A stretch of 64,000 nucleotides of DNA from Campylobacteraceae bacterium (GTDB lineage: Bacteria > Campylobacterota > Campylobacteria > Campylobacterales > Sulfurovaceae). This document shows, one piece after another, positions 45,631-55,745 of this stretch (position 1 is the stretch's first letter; each line of letters opens with the position of its first letter). The stretch lies in the NCBI GenBank assembly GCA_027100635.1, contig JAMOOQ010000001.1:1-64000 (forward strand). Reading direction: 5' to 3'. The notes beneath the pieces were generated by a model. It did no database searches. It saw only the letters and a program-made list of their open reading frames with translations, and was not told where the DNA came from. The position numbers and the translations under genes are program-made.

Positions 45631-46127
45631 TTTTCATACCTCACATTATAAACTTTATCTTCGTTATAACATTCCAAAGAGTTTGGAAATGTCCAAATCA
45701 TATATTTTTTACTTAATTTTTTAAAATCTATCTCCATTTTATCCAAAATATCTATCAAAAACAATACTTGTTTATCCATTCCATTAAAGAGAGATAAATT
45801 CATTGAACCCTCATCTTCTATATCTATTATCGCATTAAATGGATTTCTTTTTTTGGTTGGAAATAGATTATTATAGATATAATTTAGTAGATAAATATTG
45901 GCATTCTCACCGTAAAAAAATATATCTTTAGCTGATAGTTTTAGTTTAACAGTTTTCTTATTCAAAAATTTTCTCACATACTCTTTGAAAATCTTATCTA
46001 AAAAGTCATCATCACTAGGGTCAATATATATCCCTTTTTGTTTTAATACAATTGTTGTAATATCGTATTTTGATAAAAAATTATCTTCATTTTTTGTTTT
46101 CCAACTAGCCCATTTAACTTTTATCAT
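45612..46127 (-). CDS. unknown gene of the cas operon, upstream of cas8
   Basis: A 171-residue protein I do not recognise. It is basic at both ends with a central FFYGENANIYLLNYIYNNLFPTK and IIDIEDEGSMNLSLFNGMD, suggesting alternating strands and helices. It starts after AAAGGAGTAAAT and its last 19 bases overlap cas8. It is too small for a RAMP and lacks zinc cysteines. It could be a small Cascade subunit, an anti-toxin-like factor, or an accessory protein; nothing decides this. Confidence 0.7.
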   Translation of the reverse strand: MIKVKWASWKTKNEDNFLSKYDITTIVLKQKGIYIDPSDDDFLDKIFKEYVRKFLNKKTVKLKLSAKDIFFYGENANIYLLNYIYNNLFPTKKRNPFNAIIDIEDEGSMNLSLFNGMDKQVLFLIDILDKMEIDFKKLSKKYMIWTFPNSLECYNEDKVYNVRYEKWKKRY

Positions 46128-46179
46128 ATTTACTCCTTTATTAGTTACTTAAACAGATTTTTTCACATTAAGTTCAAAA

Positions 46180-46824
46180 CTAATTGCTTTCATCTATTTC
46201 CCTTTTTACAACTTGTAAGTTTTTATAGATTTGTTCTAAATCCTCTCTCTCTGTAGCATCATATTTTTTAGATATATGATACTTATATTTTTTATCTTCT
46301 ATCTTCTCTAAAAAAACAAATGTCCATACATATCCCATAATATAAGCACCTTTTATATCTTTAGAATTATTAATATATGTAGCAACTATCATCTCTGCTA
46401 AAAGTTGCTCTTCAGGGAAAGATGCAGAAGCTTGTTTAAATTCTTGAATGAAAAAATATGGTTTTACTGGGCTTGAATATCCTTTAGCTACCACATAATC
46501 ACATCTACCATTAAATGTAATATCTTCAATTTTATATTTTAAAGGTGTCTTATAAAAATCTCTAATATGTTTATCTTCTAATTCAAAATCAATTCTATTT
46601 AAAATAGGAGCAATAAATTTAGAAATTAATTCTAATTCCGTATAATTGACAATTTTATTGATATGTCTTTTAATCAAAGCCTCTAAAAATATCTTATCCT
46701 CTTTTAAAATTTTATCTTCTGCAAAAAACCATTTATCAAATATTTGTCTATCATAATTTTTCTCTATATCAAATATTTCTTCTAGTTTATTAAGTGTAAT
46801 AGTTGAGTACTTTAAAGTTCTCAT
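46180..46824 (-). CDS. PD-(D/E)XK-like nuclease embedded in the cas operon
   Basis: A 214-residue protein. The core is FNGRCDYVVAKGYSS, a strand, then YFFIQEFKQASASFPEEQLLAEM, which gives the Asp...Glu-x-Lys pattern plus the following helix with a Gln-Leu pair expected of restriction-like nucleases. Before it is a helical region; after it comes GAYIMGYVWTFVFLEK, the last core strands. It overlaps the cas6 stop by 4 bases (ATGA) and is followed by a 52-base gap. It is not a standard type I-B gene. A host type I restriction R-like fragment is less likely because it is intact and in-operon. Confidence 0.65.
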   Translation of the reverse strand: MRTLKYSTITLNKLEEIFDIEKNYDRQIFDKWFFAEDKILKEDKIFLEALIKRHINKIVNYTELELISKFIAPILNRIDFELEDKHIRDFYKTPLKYKIEDITFNGRCDYVVAKGYSSPVKPYFFIQEFKQASASFPEEQLLAEMIVATYINNSKDIKGAYIMGYVWTFVFLEKIEDKKYKYHISKKYDATEREDLEQIYKNLQVVKREIDESN

Positions 46825-47555
46825 ACTTTTATCCCCCTACCCAAACAAAATCCTCCACCAAAGCTATTTTTTTCTCCAAGTCCACAAGCCAAAGCAATAA
46901 ATGCCAGTTTTTGAGAATTTTCATCTTCATTTGGAACAATCCTAAACTTATTGCCATAAAATTTAAAGGATGTTACTTTTTTAGTTTGTTTATCTGTTTT
47001 ACTTGTTTTTATAGTTTGTAATCTATTGTTTTTAAGTTCAAAGAGTTGTATAAAGTTTTGGGATGATTTTATATCCTCATCATAAAAGTCTTGATATTTT
47101 TTTTCTAGGTTATTTTGTAGTTGTTTGTATAGGAGCATCAAATCATCCTCTTTTGTCCAAAATCTTCTATTTGCTAAAGATATTATAACAGGAGTAGCTG
47201 AATAAAGTTGAGTTATAAAGAATTGTTTGATGGTTTTTTTGTTAGTTTGTACTATAAGTAGATTTGGATTATTTATATTTTCTCTAAGAGTTTTAGATAG
47301 AGTATCTATTAATTCTTCATTTAATGAGCGAATATTAAAAGAATATGTATTGCCTTGTTTATATGTCTTAGTTTTTTCTATTGGATAAAAAATATCAAAA
47401 GTATAATGTTTAAATTTATTTTTGTTATGTAACTCTTTTAGAGTGCTAGTTTGAGCCATTGAGTAGCTTATATATTTACTAATAGTTTCAAAACTATCTT
47501 GGAAGTTAATATCTTTTTTGAGGTATGCCGTGCATTTTAGTTCATAATATTTCAT
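46821..47555 (-). CDS. cas6: CRISPR RNA endoribonuclease Cas6
   Basis: The pre-crRNA processing RAMP, 244 residues. The first ferredoxin-like domain starts MKYYELKCTAYLKKDINF. The C terminus has the glycine-rich loop GLGEKNSFGGGFCLGRG that binds the repeat. The likely general base is a histidine in KELHNKNKFKHYTF. It cuts the transcribed repeats to leave the ATTGAAAT 5' handle. It is the first gene of the operon, with TATAAT about 21 bases upstream on the minus strand. Confidence 0.93.
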   Translation of the reverse strand: MKYYELKCTAYLKKDINFQDSFETISKYISYSMAQTSTLKELHNKNKFKHYTFDIFYPIEKTKTYKQGNTYSFNIRSLNEELIDTLSKTLRENINNPNLLIVQTNKKTIKQFFITQLYSATPVIISLANRRFWTKEDDLMLLYKQLQNNLEKKYQDFYDEDIKSSQNFIQLFELKNNRLQTIKTSKTDKQTKKVTSFKFYGNKFRIVPNEDENSQKLAFIALACGLGEKNSFGGGFCLGRGIKV

Positions 47556-47575
47556 TTTTCATCTCTCTTTTTTAA

Positions 47576-47581
47576 ATTATA
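47576..47581 (-). promoter_or_regulatory. probable -10 box of the cas operon
   Basis: On the minus strand CTGTTATAATTTAAAAAAGAG precedes cas6, giving TATAAT 21 bases before the ATG. A TTGACT stands further upstream but at a spacing of about 21 bases, too long for a good -35. The promoter lies beside the distal end of array 2. Confidence 0.45.
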
Positions 47582-47662
47582 ACAGATTATATTATAATTA
47601 AAAGTCAAAAGGCGTCTATTTAGTATGATTTTTAGATTTTTTAATGATAAAACTAATAGTTT

Positions 47663-50600
47663 ATTTTAATATAACACTTATTTTGGTTCAATTAGAGGTA
47701 TTAAATTTGTATTGGAATGGGTTAAAGTATTTCAATACAACACTTGTTTCGGTTCAATCATATTTTTGAGTAATGAAGATGTACCGTTACCCCTATTTCA
47801 ATACAACACTTGTTTCGGTTCAATACTCTAAAGGCTCTGCTTCTAAAAAAACTTTACCTTCATTTCAATACAACACTTGTTTCGGTTCAATTGTAGTTTA
47901 TAAAGAAAAAAAGAGAAAACAAAGAAATTTCAATACAACACTTGTTTCGGTTCAATAAAATAAAAAATTACTAAATATTTATTAAAAATACTATTTCAAT
48001 ACAACACTTGTTTCGGTTCAATCTAAAGAGTTTGGAAAAATAATTAAGCCTTTAGTATTTCAATACAACACTTGTTTCGGTTCAATTGTACACGGAACAT
48101 AAGAGGCAGATATAAAGGGTTATTTCAATACAACACTTGTTTCGGTTCAATTTTTAATATATTTTAATACCAAAAGAATCTCCTCCTATTTCAATACAAC
48201 ACTTGTTTCGGTTCAATTACCACCTAAGAGAGAATGGGTAGACCCAATCAAATTTCAATACAACACTTGTTTCGGTTCAATGTTAGGGCAAGGACAAAAA
48301 GGGGGAATTGGGGCTTATTTCAATACAACACTTGTTTCGGTTCAATGTTAAAGTGTAATTACTTGCCATTTTTATCTCCTTTATTTCAATACAACACTTG
48401 TTTCGGTTCAATATTTTTCCAATTTCTGTTAAAAAAATACATCCAAAATTTCAATACAACACTTGTTTCGGTTCAATAGAGATATAGAAAATGAGATTTT
48501 ACAAGGATTTAGATTTCAATACAACACTTGTTTCGGTTCAATCTTTTTAGGGTATAAAAGGTTTAAGAGAAGTGAATAATTTCAATACAACACTTGTTTC
48601 GGTTCAATGCTTAAATAGTTCAACATCCCACTCGTGTTTTTTTATTTCAATACAACACTTGTTTCGGTTCAATAATGGTTTAAATAAATTTAAAAAAATT
48701 AATTGGGAATTTCAATACAACACTTGTTTCGGTTCAATTTACCCAAAGAATCTCAAGAGAAGAGGAGGTGGACGAATTTCAATACAACACTTGTTTCGGT
48801 TCAATCAGTTGGACTATGTATTCAAAAAGATGTCGGATATTATTTCAATACAACACTTGTTTCGGTTCAATATGATTGCCCCACTATTCATTTTGCACCC
48901 TGCACCCATTTCAATACAACACTTGTTTCGGTTCAATATATATAGAAGATGCAAATGTTAAAACGCCAACAATATTTCAATACAACACTTGTTTCGGTTC
49001 AATACTGTCCACAATTGGAGATAGAAAATTCTGGAAAATTTCAATACAACACTTGTTTCGGTTCAATTCTTCAACTGTTGCTAAAGCAGGTAACGTAAGT
49101 AAATTTCAATACAACACTTGTTTCGGTTCAATAAAGTGGATATGATGAAAAATCATTTTTAAATATATTTCAATACAACACTTGTTTCGGTTCAATCTCT
49201 TTCCATCTCTTCTTTGCCTTATATCTCCCAAATTTCAATACAACACTTGTTTCGGTTCAATTCTTTCCATCTCTTCTTTGCCTTATATCTCCCAGATTTC
49301 AATACAACACTTGTTTCGGTTCAATAAGTGATAGTTTTGAAGGAGTTTCTACTTATCAGTTATTTCAATACAACACTTGTTTCGGTTCAATAATGTCATT
49401 TCTTCAAATGTGATTGAAAATGACTAATTTCAATACAACACTTGTTTCGGTTCAATTCTATAACGTTGAGGTGGAATTTCGAAGAAGTCACCATTTCAAT
49501 ACAACACTTGTTTCGGTTCAATGAACCAAATTTAATTAAAATGCTATCTAAAATTTGATTTCAATACAACACTTGTTTCGGTTCAATCTTTGTCTATCCT
49601 CAACCGAGATTTGGTTAAATTGAGATTTCAATACAACACTTGTTTCGGTTCAATCTAGTGATATATCAACAAGTTATTTAAAAAGAGTATTTCAATACAA
49701 CACTTGTTTCGGTTCAATTTTAGGCGAATTTGAAGATTCTTTTATTGAGGATTATTTCAATACAACACTTGTTTCGGTTCAATAACTATAGATTTTTTAG
49801 ATATTCAAAACAAAAATGGATTTCAATACAACACTTGTTTCGGTTCAATGGTATTAATGCAATCAATTATGATAGTGCGACGATATTTCAATACAACACT
49901 TGTTTCGGTTCAATATTAATAATCCCAAAAATGCATAAGGTAAAGTCTCCATTTCAATACAACACTTGTTTCGGTTCAATTTTGAGGCTCTTAAAACAAA
50001 TATAAAAGGTTGTCTATTTCAATACAACACTTGTTTCGGTTCAATAGCCTCCTCTTGGGGGTTTGAAAGAAAAAAAATGAAATTTCAATACAACACTTGT
50101 TTCGGTTCAATCTATACATCAGAGTACTTTACTGTACAAAATCAAGAATTTCAATACAACACTTGTTTCGGTTCAATCCCATTGTTTTAGATTGTGTTTA
50201 TTTTGCTTAATTATTTCAATACAACACTTGTTTCGGTTCAATCTTTTGCACATTTGCTAACGAACCCACAAATACAAATTTCAATACAACACTTGTTTCG
50301 GTTCAATTAGTAGTATTAAAAGTCCACCAATTGGTGTAGAGGTATTTCAATACAACACTTGTTTCGGTTCAATGGCAGATAAAGTTGAAAAATTGGGTGG
50401 AAATGTTGAATTTCAATACAACACTTGTTTCGGTTCAATCAATCAAGATTTAAGCAACTGGAATGTTTCTAGTGATTTCAATACAACACTTGTTTCGGTT
50501 CAATGAAATTTGGAGCAGATAGAGTATCTATCACCAATGGATTTCAATACAACACTTGTTTCGGTTCAATTTCAAGAATTAGCTGAGCGATTCCTAAAAG

Positions 50601-50765
50601 AGGGATTTCAATACAACACTTGTTTCGGTTCAATGCAAAAGTAAAGATTACTACATATTCTCTAGGTTAATTTCAATACAACACTTGTTTCGGTTCAATC
50701 ATCTTTACCAGTTCTTAAGTTTTTTAAATATTTTAATTTCAATACAACACTTGTTTCGGTTCAAT
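47663..50765 (-). CRISPR. CRISPR array 2, 47 perfect repeats plus one degenerate terminal repeat
   Basis: The same 30-bp repeat as array 1: 47 intact copies and a degenerate one at 47663-47692 with four changes, all transitions. The degenerate copy marks the old end, so the leader is again at the high-coordinate side and transcription is on the minus strand. There are 47 spacers of about 34-37 bases. One spacer is shared with array 1 (48609-48643), two adjacent spacers are near-duplicates (49197 and 49262), and one resembles a diverged spacer in array 1 (48478). Confidence 0.98.
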
Positions 50766-50913
50766 GAAAGGATTATCGGCATCTTATAAAATACCTCACC
50801 TCTCTAACGCCCTAAATAGGGACTTTGGCTGATTTTTTCCAGCCATTTAATAACTCAACAATAAATAGTCAAATATCATCTATAAGTGCCATTATATCGC
50901 ACTTTAACTTACT
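50766..50913 (-). promoter_or_regulatory. CRISPR leader of array 2
   Basis: A near copy of the array 1 leader, with the minus-strand TATAAT at 50891-50896 and the same TGGCTG/CAGCCA and CCCTA/TAGGG inverted repeats. Homology fades after about 50913, close to the initiator tRNA gene at 51009. One Cas1-Cas2 could thus add spacers to both arrays. Confidence 0.88.
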
Positions 50914-51008
50914 TTTATATAAATCGGAGGTTGGAAAAATATAAATTTACTATTTTATCATTTCTTTTTGGTAAAAAAAATATCTTAATTTTTTATGAAA
51001 TTTGATTT

Positions 51009-51085
<77 letters not shown>

Positions 51086-51115
51086 ACATTTAGAAAGTTT
51101 CTTAACTATTACAGC

Positions 51116-51190
51116 TGGATGGGGTGAAGGGATTCGAACCCCTGAATACCAGTACCAAAAACTGGTGCCTTACCGCTTGGCCACACCCCA
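51116..51190 (-). tRNA. tRNA-Gln (TTG)
   Basis: A 75-base cloverleaf with CCA encoded. It starts TGGGGTGTGGCCAAGCGG, has the anticodon loop TTTTGGT (anticodon TTG) on a CCAGT/ACTGG stem, and GGGTTCGAATCCC as T-arm. The acceptor stem is TGGGGTG/CACCCCA. It is probably co-transcribed with the initiator tRNA. Confidence 0.95.
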
Positions 51191-51297
51191 GCTTGTGATG
51201 ATTGTTAAGTGAGCAGAATTATAACCGAATTTTTCTTTATTGTCAAGTGTTTTTGTAAAAAAAGATAAAAAAGTTTTTTTTCTTACAAAATAAAGGG

Positions 51298-51303
51298 TAT
51301 AAT
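51298..51303 (+). promoter_or_regulatory. -10 box of ribBA
   Basis: AAAGGGTATAATAAC carries a consensus TATAAT 38 bases before the ribBA ATG. T-rich sequence lies upstream in place of a -35. It has the same GGTATAATA context as the panD promoter. Confidence 0.6.
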
Positions 51304-51341
51304 AACTAAAAATTAACAAAAAAAATAAAAAGGAATAATAT

Positions 51342-52376
51342 ATGTCAGTAGAAGCGATTAAGAGAGTAGAAGTAGCCATTAACGAGATTAAACGAGGTAA
51401 AATGGTAATCATGATGGATGACGAAGATAGAGAGAATGAGGGTGATTTAGTTTATGCTTCAACATTCTCTACTCCAAAGATGGTAAACTTTATGGCAATG
51501 GAGGCAAGAGGATTAATATGTACACCTATTACAAAAGAGACTGCAAATAGATTAGAGCTTAATCCAATGGTAACTAATAATGATGCTAATCATGAAACTG
51601 CTTTTACAATCTCTGTTGATGCGGCAGGTGCTACAACTGGAATATCAGCAGGTGAAAGAAATATGGCAATTGAGCTTTTAGCATCTCCAATTAGTTCAAA
51701 AGGTGATTTATTGCGTCCAGGACATATCTTTCCATTAATTGCAAAAGATGGAGGAGTGTTGGTTAGAACTGGTCATACAGAAGGGTCTGTTGATTTATGT
51801 AAACTTTCTGGAATCTCTCCTTGTGCTGTAATATGTGAAATTATTAAACCTGATGGAGATATGGCAAGAAAAGATGATTTGGAGATTTTCTCTAAAAAAC
51901 ATAATATGCCAATTGTATATATATCTGATATCGTAGAATATAGATTATTAAATGAAAAACTTATAGAAAAGATTAATACCAAAGAGATTGAATTTTTTGG
52001 AGCAAAAGTTCAGGAGATTACATATAAAGATCATATTGAACGGGAGCATAAAGTGATACAATTTTATAAAACTCATCATACAGAAAATGTAAAATTTCAT
52101 AATATTGGATTAGATGTGGATTTGATTTTAAATTCTCAAAGATTTAATAATCTTACTAATTCAATAGATTATCTTAAACTTAATGGTGGAATCTTAATAT
52201 TTCTTGATACAAAAGTTATCTCAAAAGAACAGGCAAGAGAGTTTGGAATTGGGGCTCAGATATTAAAAGATTTGGGAGTTACAGATATTAAATTATTGAC
52301 ATCAAATAAAGATACTGAATTTGTTGGTATTGGTGGATTTGGATTAAATGTGGTTGATAAAATTGTAATTGAGTAA
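51342..52376 (+). CDS. ribBA: 3,4-dihydroxy-2-butanone 4-phosphate synthase with degenerate GTP cyclohydrolase II-like domain
   Basis: A 344-residue fusion. The N-terminal DHBP synthase domain (about 1-200) is complete: MDDEDRENEGDLV, SAGERNMAIELL, LRPGHIFPLIAKDGGVLVRTGHTEGSVDL. It turns ribulose 5-phosphate into the four-carbon riboflavin precursor. The C-terminal domain (about 225-344) keeps the fold (GILIFLD, FGIGAQILKDLGVTDIKLLTSN) but has none of the three zinc cysteines or the HRQEGR motif. It probably has no cyclohydrolase activity, which the separate ribA gene would supply. Confidence 0.93.
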   Translation: MSVEAIKRVEVAINEIKRGKMVIMMDDEDRENEGDLVYASTFSTPKMVNFMAMEARGLICTPITKETANRLELNPMVTNNDANHETAFTISVDAAGATTGISAGERNMAIELLASPISSKGDLLRPGHIFPLIAKDGGVLVRTGHTEGSVDLCKLSGISPCAVICEIIKPDGDMARKDDLEIFSKKHNMPIVYISDIVEYRLLNEKLIEKINTKEIEFFGAKVQEITYKDHIEREHKVIQFYKTHHTENVKFHNIGLDVDLILNSQRFNNLTNSIDYLKLNGGILIFLDTKVISKEQAREFGIGAQILKDLGVTDIKLLTSNKDTEFVGIGGFGLNVVDKIVIE

Positions 52377-52456
52377 AATTCATATCTCATTAATAAGAAC
52401 TATATATAATTAGACATATAGATTTTTTAAAGTTATCAGAAGTGATGGCTTTAGTC

Positions 52457-52572
52457 CAATGCCAATGAAATAAGGATTATTATACTTTTGGACACGGTGC
52501 TTCAGCTCCGTATATTAGGGAGAGGCTAAAGCCATCTCGTCCAAAAAAAAAGCTTGATTCATTGACACATGG
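52457..52572 (+). mobile_element. MITE-like element, copy D, with target duplication
   Basis: It starts CAATGCCAATGAAATAAGG and ends in GATTCATTGACACATGG, with the GGACACGGTGCTTCAGC...GGCTAAAGCC...CGTCC interior. The 10 bases before (GGCTTTAGTC, 52447-52456) and after (52573-52582) are identical, a target-site duplication. The restored target is a short hairpin of the GTGATGGCTTTAG...CTAAAGCACCAG type. It lies in the ribBA-RND pump gap, which holds no gene. Confidence 0.85.
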
Positions 52573-52652
52573 GGCTTTAGTCTCACAAAAAGCTGGAGCT
52601 AAAGCACCAGTTCCAAATTTTTAAAGAATTCCAATTAATTAAAGGTTATTAT

Positions 52653-55600
52653 ATGTCTAAAATTATCCGTTTTTTTGTAGAGAATAGCAGAATGAACTAT
52701 CTTCTTTTCTTCCTTATCTTCTTTGTAGGAATTGTATCTTATATTAAAACTCCAAAAGAGATATTTCCCACATTTGAGCTTGAACAGATAATTGTAAGAG
52801 GTGCCTATCCAGGAGCATCTCTTGATACAATGGACAAGATGGCTGTTAATCCTCTTGAAAATGAGCTAAAAAATCTTGATGATGTAGAGGATATAACAAG
52901 TGTAATCACTTCTGGAAAATATTCCATTATTTTAGAACTTAAAACTGGGACAAATCCCTATAACGCATTAGATAAGATAAAAGATGCTTTATCTATCGCG
53001 TCAAGAACTCTTCCTACTGATATGGATGAACCAACTGTATCTGTTTTAACAATCAAAAAAGACCTTTTAAATATCGCATTTTCATCCGATAAAATGGATA
53101 TATCTCTGTTAAAAGATAGAGCTAATGCTTTAAAAGATGAGATTGTAAATATTGACAATATATCTGATGTGATAATATATGGAGACTCTGATATATATTT
53201 TGATATAAAAATTGATCCCAAAAAGGTAAATGCTTTTGGATTAGATTTTAATCAAGTGGTTCTTGCTATCTCAAAATTATCATATATCTATCCTATAGGA
53301 TTGATTGAGGATAAAAAAGGTGGATTTTTTTATATCTCTACAGCTAATAGTAAAAAGGATAATAAATCTTTTGAAAATAGTATGATTAAATTGGGGAAAA
53401 CTAATATTTATCTAAAAGATATTGCAACAATTAATAAAAGATATGAAGACTCTGAAACTCTATTTATGATAAATAAAAAGAATGCTCTTAATATTTTGGT
53501 AAGACAAGGTGGAAATGGTAACGCAATTGAGATTGCAAAAAATGTACAAAAAAAGATTACTGAATTTCAATCTAAAAATCTAAACTTAAAAACTTTTGTA
53601 TTTGACGATAGCTCAGAAAAAATTTTAGATAGACTAAATATTGTAATCTCTAATATTCTTTTAGGAATCATTATCATCTTTATGTTAGTTGCATTTCTAA
53701 TTAATATCAGAATGGCAATTATTATAGCAATTGGTATTCCTACATCTTTTGTTATTGGAGCATTTTATTTTTATTTAGCTGGATATAGCATTAATATGAT
53801 TTCTCTTATTGGTGTTCTTATAGCATTAGGAATCATTGTTGATGATGCAATTGTGGTAAGCGAAAATATTCAACAATATCTTGAAAAGGGTTATGATATA
53901 AAAGAGGCAACTATAAAAGGGGCTTCAGAGATGGCAGAACCTGTTATTATTGCATCTCTTACTACACTATTTGCTTTTATCCCTGCATTAATGATAAGTG
54001 GAACAATGGGTGAATTTATCAAACTTATCCCAATAGCCGTTGGTGCATTGGTCATTGCATCTCTTGCAGAATCATTTATATTTTTACCAATTCACGCATC
54101 TCATACTCTTAAAGCTAATAGCAAAACTCTCTCATGGGATAAAGTTAATAGAGTATATTCATATATAATTCACATTTTAATTAAATATAAAAAAACATTT
54201 TTAACCATCTTTATTATAATTGTGCCATTATTAACAATTATGGGAATAAAAGCAAGTAAGTTTCAGATGTTTCCTAGATTTGACTCTAAAACTATACATA
54301 TATCATTTAAATCTGATGTTAATAATACTGTAGAGGATTCAAATAAAATACTAAGGATTATTCAAAAAGATTTATATGAAAAAAGGGAAGAGTTATATAT
54401 TAAACATATAGGTTCAATTGCTGGATTTAGACGAGATAGTGCATCTAATAGTGAAAACTTTCCTTATGTTGGAGACATTACAGTGGAACTTCATAAATTT
54501 GAGGCTCAAAATTTTGTGGATAAATATATAACTCCTTATCTTAGTTTTTATTATGATTCTAAAGGACGAATAAGAGAACAAGATTCAGGTATCATATCAA
54601 AAAGGCTTCAAAAGTTTTTGATAAAACAAAATTACAAAGAGAGATTTAATTTAATTGATATATTAGTTGTTCAAAAAAAGGCAGGACCAATTAAAAGTGA
54701 TATTAAGATTGGATTAGCTTGTGATGATAATCAAAAGATGATTCAAGCAATAGACCAATTAACTAAAAAGCTATCAAACATTAATGGTGTAATTAGTGTA
54801 ACTGATAATATCAGATATGGTATAGATGAGATAAAGTTAGAGATTAACTCTTATGGAGAATACTTAGGATTAAATGAAGCGATGATTGGCTCTGCTTTAA
54901 GCAATTTTTATCTATCTAAGCTTATATCTAATACTTTTGATAATAGTGGAATTTTAGAGATTAAAATAGAGAGAATGGATAAAAATGATTTTGATGCTTT
55001 ACAAAATTTTCAATTAATTTTGGATGATAAAAGAGTTGTATCTCTTAAAGAGGTTGTAATATTTAATCATGTTAAATCATTCGAAAAACTTACAAAAGAT
55101 AACGGAGAAAAAAACTTTTATCTTTTTGCAAATATAGACCCAAATATTATAACTGCGGAAGAAGCATTAATGATAATAGATAATGATTTGGATATTATAA
55201 AAAAGAATGGAATCAAAATTTCACAAAAGGGTGAACAAGAGAAAAAAGCAGAACTTAAAAGAGATATGATGATGGCTTCTTCACTTGCATTTATATTAAT
55301 AATGTTATCAATGATGTATCTTTTTAACTCATTTAGAGAAACATTTATGATGCTTTCAGTTATCCCTTTTTCTATCCTTGGAGTTATAATAGGTCATATG
55401 ATATTAGGATTAAATCTTAGTATGCCCTCTTTTATTGGAATATTAGGTCTTGCAGGAGTTGTAATAAATGATGGAATTATTATGATGATAACTCTAAAAA
55501 AAGCTACAAATATGCAAGAGTTTTATAAATCTGCTATATCAAGATTACGCCCAATTGTACTTACAACTATTACTACACTTGTTGGACTTTCTACTATTAT

Positions 55601-55739
55601 ATTCTTTCCAACAGGACAAGCTGTGATATTTCAACCTTTAGCCGTTGCTCTTGGTTTTGGACTTGCTTGGGGAACTGTGCTAAACTTACTTTATCTTCCA
55701 GTTTTATTTGTGGTAGTAAATTCAAATAGATTTAAATAA
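52653..55739 (+). CDS. RND-type inner-membrane efflux transporter
   Basis: A 1028-residue transporter of the HAE/HME group. Twelve membrane helices in two repeats of six surround two large periplasmic loops. The N terminus is SRMNYLLFFLIFFVGIVSYI followed by PTFELEQIIVRGAYPGAS. The proton-relay region reads LGIIVDDAIVVSENIQQYLEKG in TM4. The C-terminal half has SFIGILGLAGVVINDGIIMMI. It should work with a membrane-fusion protein and an outer-membrane channel, but neither gene is nearby, so substrate and partners are unknown. Confidence 0.9.
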   Translation: MSKIIRFFVENSRMNYLLFFLIFFVGIVSYIKTPKEIFPTFELEQIIVRGAYPGASLDTMDKMAVNPLENELKNLDDVEDITSVITSGKYSIILELKTGTNPYNALDKIKDALSIASRTLPTDMDEPTVSVLTIKKDLLNIAFSSDKMDISLLKDRANALKDEIVNIDNISDVIIYGDSDIYFDIKIDPKKVNAFGLDFNQVVLAISKLSYIYPIGLIEDKKGGFFYISTANSKKDNKSFENSMIKLGKTNIYLKDIATINKRYEDSETLFMINKKNALNILVRQGGNGNAIEIAKNVQKKITEFQSKNLNLKTFVFDDSSEKILDRLNIVISNILLGIIIIFMLVAFLINIRMAIIIAIGIPTSFVIGAFYFYLAGYSINMISLIGVLIALGIIVDDAIVVSENIQQYLEKGYDIKEATIKGASEMAEPVIIASLTTLFAFIPALMISGTMGEFIKLIPIAVGALVIASLAESFIFLPIHASHTLKANSKTLSWDKVNRVYSYIIHILIKYKKTFLTIFIIIVPLLTIMGIKASKFQMFPRFDSKTIHISFKSDVNNTVEDSNKILRIIQKDLYEKREELYIKHIGSIAGFRRDSASNSENFPYVGDITVELHKFEAQNFVDKYITPYLSFYYDSKGRIREQDSGIISKRLQKFLIKQNYKERFNLIDILVVQKKAGPIKSDIKIGLACDDNQKMIQAIDQLTKKLSNINGVISVTDNIRYGIDEIKLEINSYGEYLGLNEAMIGSALSNFYLSKLISNTFDNSGILEIKIERMDKNDFDALQNFQLILDDKRVVSLKEVVIFNHVKSFEKLTKDNGEKNFYLFANIDPNIITAEEALMIIDNDLDIIKKNGIKISQKGEQEKKAELKRDMMMASSLAFILIMLSMMYLFNSFRETFMMLSVIPFSILGVIIGHMILGLNLSMPSFIGILGLAGVVINDGIIMMITLKKATNMQEFYKSAISRLRPIVLTTITTLVGLSTIIFFPTGQAVIFQPLAVALGFGLAWGTVLNLLYLPVLFVVVNSNRFK

Positions 55740-55745
55740 CGGGTT

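Noticed and set aside
46180-46824. Cas4-like or Cas1-associated nuclease
   Set aside because: It has no Fe-S cysteines, and a complete cas4 is present. Only the general D...ExK pattern is shared.
48609-48643. Array 2 as a simple duplicate of array 1
   Set aside because: Only one spacer is shared, and it differs in length. Neighbouring spacers differ, so the arrays grew independently from a common leader.
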